Made by a program: the position numbers and the translations under genes. A stretch of DNA of 8,052 nucleotides from an uncultured Holophagaceae bacterium (GTDB lineage: Bacteria > Acidobacteriota > Holophagae > Holophagales > Holophagaceae). A model generated the notes under the pieces. That model was not told where the DNA came from. It saw nothing but the letters and a program-made list of their open reading frames with translations, and made no database searches. Positions 1 to 6,677 of the stretch are shown here, piece by piece. Where the stretch lies: NCBI GenBank assembly GCA_903927605.1, contig CAIYNT010000140.1:1-8052 (forward strand), written 5' to 3'. The stretch's first letter is position 1. Each line of letters begins with the position of its first letter.

Positions 1-1533
1 CAGCCCTCCACCCCTGATTCCCGCGACCTCCTGGACCGCATCCTCACGGCCCTGGTCTACGACGTGGCTATCGAATCCCCGCTGGAGCCCGCAGGGCAGC
101 TCAGCAAGCGCCTCGGTGCGCCGGTCTGGTTCAAGCGGGAGGACCTGCAGCCGGTGTTCTCCTTCAAGCTGCGGGGCGCCTTCAACAAGATCGCCCACCT
201 GGACGAGGCCACCCGCGCCCGCGGGGTCATCGCCGCCTCCGCGGGGAACCATGCCCAGGGCGTGGCCCTCGCCGCCCAGCGGCTGGGCTGCCGGGCCACC
301 ATCGTCATGCCCGTGACCACGCCCAGCATCAAGGTGGACGCGGTGCGGGCCCTGGGCGCGGAAGTGGTGCTGCACGGCGACACCTTTGAAGGGGCCTTCG
401 ACCACTCCCAGCGGCTGCGGGCCGAGGGGGGCGCCACCTACATCCACCCCTACGATGACCTCGACGTCATCGCGGGCCAGGGCACCATCGGCATGGAGCT
501 GCTGCGCCAGATGCCCCGGGGCATGGAGGCGGTGTTCGTACCCGTGGGCGGCGGTGGCCTCATCGCCGGCATCGCCGCCTACCTGAAGCGCCTGCAGCCA
601 GGCATCCGCGTCATCGGCGTGGAGCCTGTGGACGCGGACGCCCTGAGTCGTTCCCTGGCGGCCGGACATCGCGTGAAGCTGGACCAGGTGGGCCTCTTCG
701 CCGATGGGGTGGCCGTGAGCCAGGTAGGCGAGAAGACCTTCGAGCTCTGCCAGCAATTCGTGGACGAGGTGGTGCTGGTGGACACCGATGAGATCTGCGC
801 CGCCATCAAGGACGTGTTCCAGGAGAACCGATCAATCCTGGAGCCCGCCGGGGCCTTGGCGGTGGCGGGGCTCAAGGCCTGGTGCGAGCGGAACCCGGAC
901 CGGCCTACCCCCGGCGCCCTGGTGGCGATCCTGTCGGGTGCCAACACCAACTTCGACCGCCTGCGTTTCGTGGCGGAACGGGCGGAGCTGGGCGAGCAGC
1001 GCGAAGCCATCCTGGCGGTGACCATCCCCGAGCGGCCCGGCAGCTTCCGCGCCTTCTGCGAGCGCATCGGCCAGCGGTCCATCACCGAGTTCAACTACCG
1101 CTATGCGGATCCCAGCCGGGCGCACATCTTCGTGGGCATGCAGGTGGCCGACCGGGCCGAGACCCGGCGGCTCCTGGAGCACCTCCGCGCCGATGGCCTG
1201 GAGGCCGAGGATCTCAGCGACAACGAGATGGCCAAGCTCCACATCCGGCACCTGGTGGGCGGCCGGGCGCCCTCCGTCACTCACGAGCGGGTGCTGCGCT
1301 TCGAGTTCCCCGAGCGCCCCGGCGCCCTGCTCCGCTTCCTGGATCGCATGAACGCGGGTTGGAACATCTCCCTGTTCCACTACCGCAACCACGGCGCGGA
1401 CTACGGCCGCGTGCTCACGGGCATCCAGGTGCCCCCCGAGGACCACGCCGAATTCCAGGCCTTCCTCGACCAGCTGGGCTACGCCTGGGTGGACGAGGGT
1501 GCCAACCCTGCGTACCGACTGTTCCTGGCCTGA
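1..1533 (+). CDS. ilvA: Threonine ammonia-lyase, biosynthetic (5' end outside window)
   Basis: PLP enzyme that deaminates L-threonine to 2-oxobutanoate and ammonium, the committed step of isoleucine synthesis in the cytoplasm. The frame is open from base 1, giving 510 visible residues. The upstream residues (LLDRILTALVYDVAIESPL) match the usual IlvA N-terminus, so the GTG at 64 is an internal Val and the true start lies a few codons before the window; E. coli IlvA has 514 residues. Visible landmarks: SFKLRGA with the PLP lysine at visible residue 56, SAGNHAQG at 80-87, the glycine loop PVGGGGL at 181-187 and SGANTNF at 312-318. Two C-terminal ACT-like regulatory domains follow, beginning near 337 (AVTIPERPGSF) and near 431 (VLRFEFPERPGAL). 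The double ACT-like tail marks the biosynthetic, isoleucine-regulated form rather than the short catabolic TdcB type; allosteric inhibition is known for the family, not shown here. No other ile/val gene lies nearby. Confidence 0.95.
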   Translation, partial: QPSTPDSRDLLDRILTALVYDVAIESPLEPAGQLSKRLGAPVWFKREDLQPVFSFKLRGAFNKIAHLDEATRARGVIAASAGNHAQGVALAAQRLGCRATIVMPVTTPSIKVDAVRALGAEVVLHGDTFEGAFDHSQRLRAEGGATYIHPYDDLDVIAGQGTIGMELLRQMPRGMEAVFVPVGGGGLIAGIAAYLKRLQPGIRVIGVEPVDADALSRSLAAGHRVKLDQVGLFADGVAVSQVGEKTFELCQQFVDEVVLVDTDEICAAIKDVFQENRSILEPAGALAVAGLKAWCERNPDRPTPGALVAILSGANTNFDRLRFVAERAELGEQREAILAVTIPERPGSFRAFCERIGQRSITEFNYRYADPSRAHIFVGMQVADRAETRRLLEHLRADGLEAEDLSDNEMAKLHIRHLVGGRAPSVTHERVLRFEFPERPGALLRFLDRMNAGWNISLFHYRNHGADYGRVLTGIQVPPEDHAEFQAFLDQLGYAWVDEGANPAYRLFLA

Positions 1534-1540
1534 ATCCGAG

Positions 1541-1559
1541 CGGTCTTCGGGAAGGACCG
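1541..1559 (+). other. Hairpin just downstream of ilvA
   Basis: Seven bases after the ilvA stop codon lies an imperfect inverted repeat, CGGTC-TTC against GAA-G-GACCG, with one unpaired G and a GG turn. It could protect or define the 3' end of the ilvA mRNA. No U-run follows (the next bases are AAACAGAG), so it is not a canonical intrinsic terminator. Confidence 0.35.
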
Positions 1560-1689
1560 AAACAGAGATTGACGGCCATGACGTGAGCTCTGCTGCGCTT
1601 GGGAAGGGACGCATCATCGACAATCCTGCGCCCTGATCGACTGGGGAAACGCCACGTCCCAGGGGTGGGCTCGATGTATAATCATTTAT

Positions 1690-1707
1690 GGGTCTTAGGA
1701 AGCAAAG
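1690..1707 (+). repeat. IS left terminal inverted repeat (18 bp)
   Basis: GGGTCTTAGGAAGCAAAG, identical to the reverse complement of 2420-2437. It lies 5 bp outside the transposase stop codon, which is typical packing for a small IS. Confidence 0.92.
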
Positions 1708-1712
1708 AGAGG

Positions 1713-2390
1713 TCAGAGAGGGTGTGATCGTAGCAGTTTGAGAAGGACCTGGTAGAGGTCTTTGTTGCGGCAGTTGAACCTGTATTCGCATTCCTTGAGG
1801 TGAAGGTAGAAGGTGCTGGCCGGAATACCGTTGAACCTCGCGAGTCTGCGTTTGGCATAGCTCCAGAAGGACTCGATGCCATTGATATGCCTATGCCCTC
1901 TGGCAAACTCATTGGCCCCGTGGTTGACCCTGAAGTGCTTCTTGTAGCCGACATCCACAAGTCCGTCGTAACCCCTCCATCCATCGCTGTGAATGACGCT
2001 CTCTGGAGAGACATGACCCCGGATAACGGCTTGGAGTGTGGCTTTGCGACAATTCGGAACGATTTCGGTAAAGACCTGGGCCTGGCGCTTGAGAATTCCA
2101 AAGACGATGGTCTTCCCTCCAGCTCCGCGTCCTCGTTTCCCTCGAACCCGATGAGGCCCGAAGTAGGATTCGTCAACCTCGACCTCCCCCTGGAAGGGCG
2201 ATTGACGTTCGCACTCCTCAGCCATGCGCTGACGAATCCGAAGGAAGATGGTATTCACTGAGCGCAAACTGATCCCCACCAGAAGCGCAGTTTCAGTAGC
2301 CGTGAGATCAAGCGCAAAGCACCGGATCAGGCGCCTGAAAATCGCCTCCGAAATTTTAGAACGCTGGTAGTACTTGTTTTGATGAGGCAT
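1713..2390 (-). CDS. IS1595-like DDE transposase
   Basis: Encodes 225 residues and catalyses transposition of the surrounding element. An N-terminal helix-turn-helix-like stretch (about residues 30-58, TATETALLVGISLRSVNTIF) should bind the terminal repeats. The catalytic core shows EVDESYFGPHR with Asp73, then a Gly/Arg/Lys-rich loop, VIHSDGWRGY with Asp136, and GIESFWSYAKRRL with Glu173. The VDESYFG, HSDGW..Y and N-G-IE-SFW-YAK motifs are characteristic of the ISXO2-like transposase domain found in the IS1595 family, and Glu as third catalytic residue fits the IS1016-like branch rather than DDN members. The ORF is intact. The ATG at 2388-2390 has only a weak upstream purine tract (GAAAG), as often seen for transposases. 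No passenger gene is carried. Confidence 0.92.
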   Translation of the reverse strand: MPHQNKYYQRSKISEAIFRRLIRCFALDLTATETALLVGISLRSVNTIFLRIRQRMAEECERQSPFQGEVEVDESYFGPHRVRGKRGRGAGGKTIVFGILKRQAQVFTEIVPNCRKATLQAVIRGHVSPESVIHSDGWRGYDGLVDVGYKKHFRVNHGANEFARGHRHINGIESFWSYAKRRLARFNGIPASTFYLHLKECEYRFNCRNKDLYQVLLKLLRSHPL

Positions 2391-2408
2391 GACGCGGCTT
2401 TCATGCTC

Positions 2409-2579
2409 TCACCTTCTTGCTTTGCTTCCTAAGACCCTTGTCAATGGAGTCAAGAGCTCAACAGCCTTCAGTCCATCTCTGACTTTAAAAGCTTCGATTC
2501 CTTCATTGAGATCCTTGCTTTCGGGTTGAGCGACAAGAATGATGGTCGACAAGACTAGATATCCACCTCTGGGAAACAT
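2409..2579 (-). pseudogene. 5' remnant of a secreted, Sel1/TPR-like protein cut by the IS
   Basis: A - strand gene starts at the ATG at 2577-2579, preceded at 5 nt by GGAG, a better ribosome binding site than for the in-frame ATG at 2594. Only 47 native codons remain (2579-2439). The frame then enters the IS inverted repeat, adds nine IS-derived codons and stops at 2409-2411. Residues 1-18 (MFPRGGYLVLSTIILVAQ) form a short charged-then-hydrophobic stretch resembling a signal peptide. Residues 23-47 (DLNEGIEAFKVRDGLKAVELLTPLT) resemble the first helix pair of Sel1/TPR proteins, where an N-terminal 'D-x-x-x-G-x-x-A-(6-8)-A-x-x-x-x-x-P-L' pattern leads into the first repeat. The expected continuation is absent on the far side of the IS (1534-1689). 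The family assignment rests on this short segment and is tentative; that the gene is truncated is well supported. Confidence 0.6.
2420..2437 (-). repeat. IS right terminal inverted repeat (18 bp)
   Basis: Plus-strand CTTTGCTTCCTAAGACCC, the exact inverted copy of the left end. Its outer edge at 2437 falls inside the reading frame of the truncated - strand gene; the junction codon (2436-2438) is half IS, half host. Confidence 0.92.
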
Positions 2580-2859
2580 CGAAGCTCCATTCATTTTAGG
2601 TGTTTCTCAGTGAGTGCTGATTGTTACGTATGGGTACTCTGTGACGCCCGACCAGTATTGGAGGGCGCCTTCAAGCGATGTTGAAAACGCCCAATCCAGA
2701 TTGGAACTGGACCTGATTACTAAAAGAACCGCAGCGCTAGCAAATCAACAATATTGAATAGGCAGACCGGAAACGGGCGGATAGACGTGGAATTCTACCG
2801 CATTCCCGATCCGCAGGTTGGGAGGCCGAACGGCCTTTAACTGGGGATGAACAGTCCAA
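2580..2859. other. Intergenic stretch without a convincing gene
   Basis: This region lies upstream of the truncated gene and downstream of rsmE and has lower GC than the neighbouring genes. I see no coding frame with family resemblance. It contains a 14-bp inverted repeat CCAATC-CA-GATTGG at 2691-2704 and the GC-rich hairpin at 2823-2836. The promoter of the truncated - strand gene should lie in its left part (about 2600-2680), but I cannot pick -35/-10 boxes with confidence. Confidence 0.5.
2823..2836 (-). terminator. Possible 3' end hairpin of the tfoX-like/rsmE operon
   Basis: Perfect self-complementary AGGCCG/CGGCCT, 23 bases beyond the rsmE stop codon. With a 4-nt loop the stem is five GC-rich pairs. 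On the - strand it is not followed by a T-run (CCCAACC follows), while on the + strand TTTAA follows. It may cap the rsmE message, but it is a weak match to an intrinsic terminator. Confidence 0.35.
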
Positions 2860-3567
2860 TCAGAACAGCCGTCCCACCAGGGCCGCCAGGGCGGTCTCGG
2901 TGCGCAGGATCCGCGGGCCCAGGTCCAGCGGGTGGAGGCCGGCCTTCAGGAGGCTTTGCACCTCGGCCTCGATCCAGCCGCCTTCGGGACCGATGGCCAG
3001 GGTGAGGGGCGCCACCAGTGTCTTTGGGGCGGCCTCGCCGGTGCCGGGATGGGCCAGCAGTCCCGTGCCCTCACCAATCAAACCCGGCAGCTCATCTTCC
3101 ACGAAGGGCCGGAAGAGCCGCGCCAACCGGAGCTCCGGCAGCACCGTGTCCCGGGCCTGCTCCAGCCCCAGGACCAGCTGCTCGCGCAGGCTCTCTGGCC
3201 TCATGCGGGGGCTGGCCCAGTAGGCCTTCTCCACTTTCCAGGCATTCACCAGCACGAGGCGCGCGGCGCCCAGGCTGGAGGCCGCGGCCACCACGCGATT
3301 CAGCACCTTCGGTCGCGGCACGGCGATCAGGAGCGTCAGCGGCAGCTTGGGCGGCGGCTCCTGATCCAGCGCCAGTGCCAGTTCCAGGGCCTCATCATCC
3401 AGATGCAGCACCCGGCCCCGGCCCATCTTCCCGCCCAGCAGCCCCACCGTGAGATCATCTCCGACAGCCGCCCGATGCACTTCCCGCACATGCCGCAGGC
3501 GGCGACCGGTCAGCCGCGCGTGGTCCGGCGCCAGGAGATCCTCCGGCAGAATCAGGACTAGGTTCAT
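2860..3567 (-). CDS. rsmE: 16S rRNA (uracil1498-N3)-methyltransferase
   Basis: SAM-dependent SPOUT-class enzyme that methylates N3 of U1498 in 16S rRNA of the assembled 30S subunit. The product is 235 residues, close to the usual 240 or so. The N-terminal PUA-like RNA-binding part spans about 1-70 (RRLRHVREVHRAAVGDDLTV at 22-41). The C-terminal trefoil-knot domain carries the two diagnostic SAM-binding motifs, LAIGPEGGWIEAEV at 190-203 and LGPRILRTETA at 216-226. LEQARDTVLPEL at 135-146 fits the conserved EQ..R...P segment. The ATG at 3565-3567 is chosen because it gives the standard N-terminus; the same frame stays open further upstream across the tfoX-like gene, which is overlap only. It starts 4 nt after the stop of the tfoX-like gene, so the two are surely co-transcribed and perhaps translationally coupled; GGAAG within the upstream gene's end serves as ribosome binding site. 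Confidence 0.95.
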   Translation of the reverse strand: MNLVLILPEDLLAPDHARLTGRRLRHVREVHRAAVGDDLTVGLLGGKMGRGRVLHLDDEALELALALDQEPPPKLPLTLLIAVPRPKVLNRVVAAASSLGAARLVLVNAWKVEKAYWASPRMRPESLREQLVLGLEQARDTVLPELRLARLFRPFVEDELPGLIGEGTGLLAHPGTGEAAPKTLVAPLTLAIGPEGGWIEAEVQSLLKAGLHPLDLGPRILRTETALAALVGRLF

Positions 3568-3571
3568 GGGC

Positions 3572-3952
3572 CTACTTCCGCGTCGCCTTGGGCTTTGCCG
3601 CAACCTTGGCTTTCGGCTTCGCCTTGAGCTTGGCCTTCGCCGCCACGGCGATGGCCTTGGCCATCCAGGGCGCCAGCTCATCCGGATCTTCCAACACCTC
3701 GATGGGCAGCTCGTAGTACTGCATGGGCCTGTCCGGGTCGCCGAAGGGCAGGAAGGGGCCCATGCCCGCGGCCACGAAGTCCGGCCGGTTGCTGTCGTCC
3801 ACCTTGAAGTAGAGCGTCTCGTCCGCCACCAGGGCGAAGGCGCGGCCCTCGGCGAAGAAGCAGAGACCACCGAACATGGGGCGGGAGGTCACGGGGCGGA
3901 TCTGTCCCAGCTGTTCGAGGAGGTATGTGCGGAAGCTCACAGAGACGGCCAT
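3572..3952 (-). CDS. TfoX N-terminal-domain protein with Lys/Ala-rich tail
   Basis: 126 residues. Residues 1-97 match the TfoX N-terminal domain: SFRTYLLEQLGQIRPVTSRPMFGGLCFFAEGRAFALVADETLYFKVDD contains the hallmark R.MFGG...(F)..G..FA.....LYFK.D pattern, and the domain ends with the usual YY.LP.EVLEDPDEL..W. TfoX of Haemophilus is a competence regulator with an additional C-terminal domain; single-domain proteins like this are widespread and mostly of unknown function, so no competence role is claimed. Residues 98-126 are built almost only of Ala, Lys, Pro and Val (KAKLKAKPKAKVAAKPKATRK), resembling histone H1-like tails and suggesting nucleic-acid or ribosome contact (inference). It is first gene of an operon with rsmE. 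Its start lies 43 bp from the divergent acyltransferase start, so promoters of the two must overlap. The ATG has no strong ribosome binding site at normal spacing. Confidence 0.88.
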   Translation of the reverse strand: MAVSVSFRTYLLEQLGQIRPVTSRPMFGGLCFFAEGRAFALVADETLYFKVDDSNRPDFVAAGMGPFLPFGDPDRPMQYYELPIEVLEDPDELAPWMAKAIAVAAKAKLKAKPKAKVAAKPKATRK

Positions 3953-3995
3953 GGGGAAATGCTACTCTCCCCAGTGCCTTTGCACAGGTGCCGCC

Positions 3996-4898
3996 ATGCT
4001 GATCCGCACCCTCGATGACCTGCTCCGCGCAGTGCAGGACCGCCCCCGCAAGCGCCTGGTGGTGGCCTGGGCCAATGACGCCCACACCCTGGAAGCCGTG
4101 AATGCGGCCGCGACGTCGGGGCTGGTGGAAGCCATCCTCGTGGGCGATGAGTCCCTGATGGTGAAGACCTGCGGGGAACTGGGGCTGCGGTCGGACCGCT
4201 TCCGCTTGGTCCCGGCCGTCACGGACCTTGAGGCCGCCGCCAAGGCCGTGGCCATGGTCCGGGCCGGCGAGGGCGACCTCCTCATGAAGGGCCTGCTCAG
4301 CACGGACAAGTACATGCGGGCCATCCTGCACAAGGAGCAGGGCCTGCTGGAGCCGGGCGCCATCCTCAGCCACGTGACCGTCGTGGAACATCCGGGCTAT
4401 GCCAAGCTCCTCATCGTGGGCGACGTGGCCGTGATCCCCGAGCCGGACTTCAGGGAGAAGCTGGCCATCCTCGGCTACCTGGTGGCGACGGCGCGGGCGC
4501 TGGGCATCGAGCTGCCCAAGGTCGCCGTGCTGGCGGCCTCGGAGCAGGTGCAGCCCAAGATGAGGGCGAGCGTGGAGGCCGCTCTGCTGGCGAAGATGGC
4601 CGACCGGGGCCAGATCCCGGGCGCCCTGGTGGACGGTCCCATGGCCCTCGACGTCGCCATCGATCCCGAGTCGGCCCACATCAAGGGCATCGGCGGTCCC
4701 GTCGTCGGCGATGCGGACTGCCTGCTCTTCCCCTTCCTCGAAGCAGGCAACGTTTTTTATAAGGCCGCCACCAAGCTCGGCGGCGCCGAGGTGGCTGCCA
4801 TCGTCGCCGGGGCGCGAGTCCCCTGCGTCCTGAGCAGCCGCGGCGACAGCCCCAAGACCAAGCTCAGCTCCATCGCCCTGGCGGCGCTGCTGGCCTAG
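3996..4898 (+). CDS. ptb: Phosphate butyryl/acetyltransferase (PTA/PTB family)
   Basis: Cytoplasmic enzyme exchanging CoA and phosphate on an acyl group (acyl-CoA + Pi to acyl phosphate + CoA), which feeds an acyl kinase to make ATP. At 300 residues it has the length of phosphate butyryltransferase (about 300) rather than of the roughly 330-residue or much longer acetate-specific Pta forms. Conserved segments: DLLMKGLLST at 94-103, LVDGPMALDVAID at 211-223, HIKGIGGPVVGDADCLLFP at 228-246, FLEAGNVFYKA at 247-257 and the C-terminal SSRGDSPKTKLSSIALA at 280-296. The ATG at 3996 follows AGGTG at suitable spacing; the longer in-frame opening from 3876 runs antisense through the tfoX-like gene and is not used. 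No acetate or butyrate kinase lies in the window, so the acyl specificity is open. It converges on the transporter gene with 18 bp between stop codons. Confidence 0.85.
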   Translation: MLIRTLDDLLRAVQDRPRKRLVVAWANDAHTLEAVNAAATSGLVEAILVGDESLMVKTCGELGLRSDRFRLVPAVTDLEAAAKAVAMVRAGEGDLLMKGLLSTDKYMRAILHKEQGLLEPGAILSHVTVVEHPGYAKLLIVGDVAVIPEPDFREKLAILGYLVATARALGIELPKVAVLAASEQVQPKMRASVEAALLAKMADRGQIPGALVDGPMALDVAIDPESAHIKGIGGPVVGDADCLLFPFLEAGNVFYKAATKLGGAEVAAIVAGARVPCVLSSRGDSPKTKLSSIALAALLA

Positions 4899-4916
4899 AC
4901 GGCTGGTGGATTAGGT

Positions 4917-6362
4917 TCAGCGGAACATCACCCAGGGCACGGTGATCAGGAGGAAGGCCGCCAGGTACACCACGCCGAAGATGGTGCCCAGCTTCCAGTA
5001 GAGCTTGCCCGGCAGGAATCCGGACCCGAAGTACACCGGGCTGGGTCCCGTGCCGTAGGGGGTGATCACGCCCATGATGCCCAGCTGCAGGCAGAGCAGC
5101 AGGGCCATCCGGTCCACGGGCATGCCGGGGATGGCGGCGCCCACGGCCAGCAGCACCGGAAGCACTGCCGTGACATGGGCCGTGACGCTGGCGAACAGGT
5201 AGTGCAGAAGGAAGTTCACCAGCAGCAGGACCACGAGAGCCTTGAGGACGGAAAGCCCGCCGAGATGCACAGCCACGGTGGTGGCGAACCAGGAGATGAA
5301 GCCCACCCGGGAGAGTCCGTCGGCCAGTGCCACCAGGGTCGCAAACCAGGCGTAGGTGTTCCAGGCATCCCTGTTCTGCATCATCTCGGCCCAGGTGATC
5401 ACGCGGGTCGTCAGCATCATGCCGATCACCAGCAGGGCGACGGTGGTGGGACTGATGAAGGCGTCGCCGAAGATCCAGAGCGCAAGGGCGCAGGCCACAT
5501 AGACGAGGAGCAGGATCTCCTTCAGGGTCAGCTTGCCCATCTTGGCCAGCTCCCCCGCCGCCCACTGGGGGACCTCGCTGCCACCCTTCACCGAGGGCCT
5601 TTCCAGCCAGTAGGCCAGCAGGGGAATCACCGCTAGGAGCAGGAGGCAGGCCGGCAGGGCGGCAAACAGCCACTTCAGCCACTGGAGATCCACATGGACG
5701 GTCTTCCGCACCAGCTCGACCGCGAGCACGTTGGGGGCGAGGGCGGTCATGAACAGTGTGCTGGTCACGCAGGTGGTGGCGATGGCGACCCACATGAGGT
5801 AGCTGCCGATCCGGTGCATGGAAGGATCGTTGGGCTTTGAATCGTATAAGGGCGGCAGGTGACTGATGACGGGGAAGATCGTGCCGCCACTCCGGGCCGT
5901 ATTGGAAGGCGTGAAGGGCGCGAGGAGTAAATCCGCCCCTAGGACGGCGTACCCCAGGTTGAGAGTGCTGCTGCCCATGCGTCTCACCAAGGCGAGGGCG
6001 ATGCGCCGGCCCAGGCCGGTCTTCTCATAGGCCAGGGCGAACATGAAGGCCCCGAAGATGAGCCACACGGTGGGGTTCGAGAATCCCGACAGGGCCCAGG
6101 CCAGGGCCGCGTTGGGGGCGCTGAAGCCGGGCTTGGTCAGCTGCTCGGGACTGAACAGCACGTACCGGGCCAGGATCACGGCCACCGTGAGCCCCAGCAG
6201 GCCGACAGCGCCGCCCGGCAGGGGCTCTAGCACCAGGGCCACGATCACCGCCGCGAACAGGGCGAAGTAGTGCCACGCATGGGGCGCCAGGCCCGCTGGC
6301 GCGGGCAGCAGGGCGATGCAGAGGCCGATCAGGGGGGGGAGAAGCGCTCTCCAGGCTTTCAT
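4917..6362 (-). CDS. DASS-family (SLC13/CitT-like) dicarboxylate/anion transporter
   Basis: Inner-membrane transporter of 481 residues, the usual size for the divalent anion:sodium symporter family, with roughly eleven or more hydrophobic segments spread over the whole length and few charges between them. Family marks: the first helical-hairpin motif FTPSNTARSGGTIFPV (about residues 150-165, SNT at 153-155), HYLFASVTAHVTAVLPV (387-403), and the second ITPYGTGPSPVYFGSGFL (433-450). The wording resembles CitT/TtdT-like members that carry citrate, tartrate, succinate or fumarate, some as antiporters, so a C4-dicarboxylate substrate is likely but symport versus exchange cannot be read. I start at the ATG at 6360-6362 because GGAGG sits 5 nt upstream; an in-frame TTG at 6374 would put that site inside the gene. 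It is divergent from the exported aspartase across a long AT-rich region, which suggests a shared role in aspartate/fumarate/succinate use. Confidence 0.92.
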   Translation of the reverse strand: MKAWRALLPPLIGLCIALLPAPAGLAPHAWHYFALFAAVIVALVLEPLPGGAVGLLGLTVAVILARYVLFSPEQLTKPGFSAPNAALAWALSGFSNPTVWLIFGAFMFALAYEKTGLGRRIALALVRRMGSSTLNLGYAVLGADLLLAPFTPSNTARSGGTIFPVISHLPPLYDSKPNDPSMHRIGSYLMWVAIATTCVTSTLFMTALAPNVLAVELVRKTVHVDLQWLKWLFAALPACLLLLAVIPLLAYWLERPSVKGGSEVPQWAAGELAKMGKLTLKEILLLVYVACALALWIFGDAFISPTTVALLVIGMMLTTRVITWAEMMQNRDAWNTYAWFATLVALADGLSRVGFISWFATTVAVHLGGLSVLKALVVLLLVNFLLHYLFASVTAHVTAVLPVLLAVGAAIPGMPVDRMALLLCLQLGIMGVITPYGTGPSPVYFGSGFLPGKLYWKLGTIFGVVYLAAFLLITVPWVMFR

Positions 6363-6596
6363 AATGGCCTCCAAGAATCACAGGTAGTTCATGGTGATGA
6401 CCAAGCTGACTCCAATTTTATTCAAAACTTCAATTTTATTTTTTTATTTTGAAATTAACTAAAATTTTTGAATAGTTATAACAAACATTACATTTGGATT
6501 TACTGGAATAATGTTTTAATTTTTGTTTTAAATGTACTTATACATTTTCATTTCAACCCTGCACTCGAATGGTTATACCCCTTCGATCCGGTTTTG

Positions 6597-6612
6597 CTGG
6601 CGACATCACCAG
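6597..6612. promoter_or_regulatory. Candidate activator-binding inverted repeat
   Basis: CTGG-CGACATCA-CCAG, centred about 100 bp upstream of the predicted sigma-54 transcription start, the usual distance of an enhancer-binding-protein site. The arms are only 4 bp, so the call rests mainly on position. The palindrome GGTTAACC at 6624-6631 is an alternative site. Confidence 0.3.
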
Positions 6613-6677
6613 GCTATTTTGTTGGTTAACCTAAAATATTATAATAATTAAATATTCTGGTATGTTGCTGGTTTTCG

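Larger units (their letters stand above)
1690..2437 (-). mobile_element. IS1595-family-like insertion sequence, complete (748 bp)
   Basis: The element is bounded by perfect 18-bp terminal inverted repeats: GGGTCTTAGGAAGCAAAG at 1690-1707 and its exact reverse complement at 2420-2437. Between them one intact transposase gene fills almost all of the 748 bp, the size expected for the small IS1016-like branch of the IS1595 family. That family normally makes 8-bp target duplications. Here the left flank (TCATTTAT, 1682-1689) and right flank (TTGTCAAT, 2438-2445) do not match, so no duplication is visible. The right end interrupts a - strand gene whose 3' portion is missing from the left side. Perfect repeats and an intact ORF suggest the element itself is recent and potentially active. 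Confidence 0.9.

Noticed and set aside
64..66. GTG at 64 as the ilvA start
   Set aside because: The frame is open to base 1 and the upstream residues match the IlvA N-terminal region, so the gene begins before the window.
832..1791. 319-codon open frame on the - strand across ilvA and the IS left end
   Set aside because: It is antisense to a clear ilvA gene, crosses the IS boundary and shows no family resemblance; long antisense frames are common in GC-rich coding DNA.
1800..2261. 153-codon + strand frame inside the IS
   Set aside because: It is antisense to the transposase, whose DDE motifs identify the real frame, and has no recognisable domain.
2691..2704. CCAATC-CA-GATTGG inverted repeat as an operator
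   Set aside because: It is a perfect but short repeat, with no promoter placed next to it and no second copy in the window; chance is a fair explanation.
3568..3870. N-terminal extension of rsmE up to 3870
   Set aside because: The extra residues are Arg/Ser/Trp-rich out-of-frame translation of the tfoX-like gene; the ATG at 3567 gives the normal RsmE N-terminus and length.
6363..6374. TTG start of the transporter at 6374
   Set aside because: The GGAGG ribosome binding site lies at 6368-6372, inside that extension, and is correctly spaced for the ATG at 6362.
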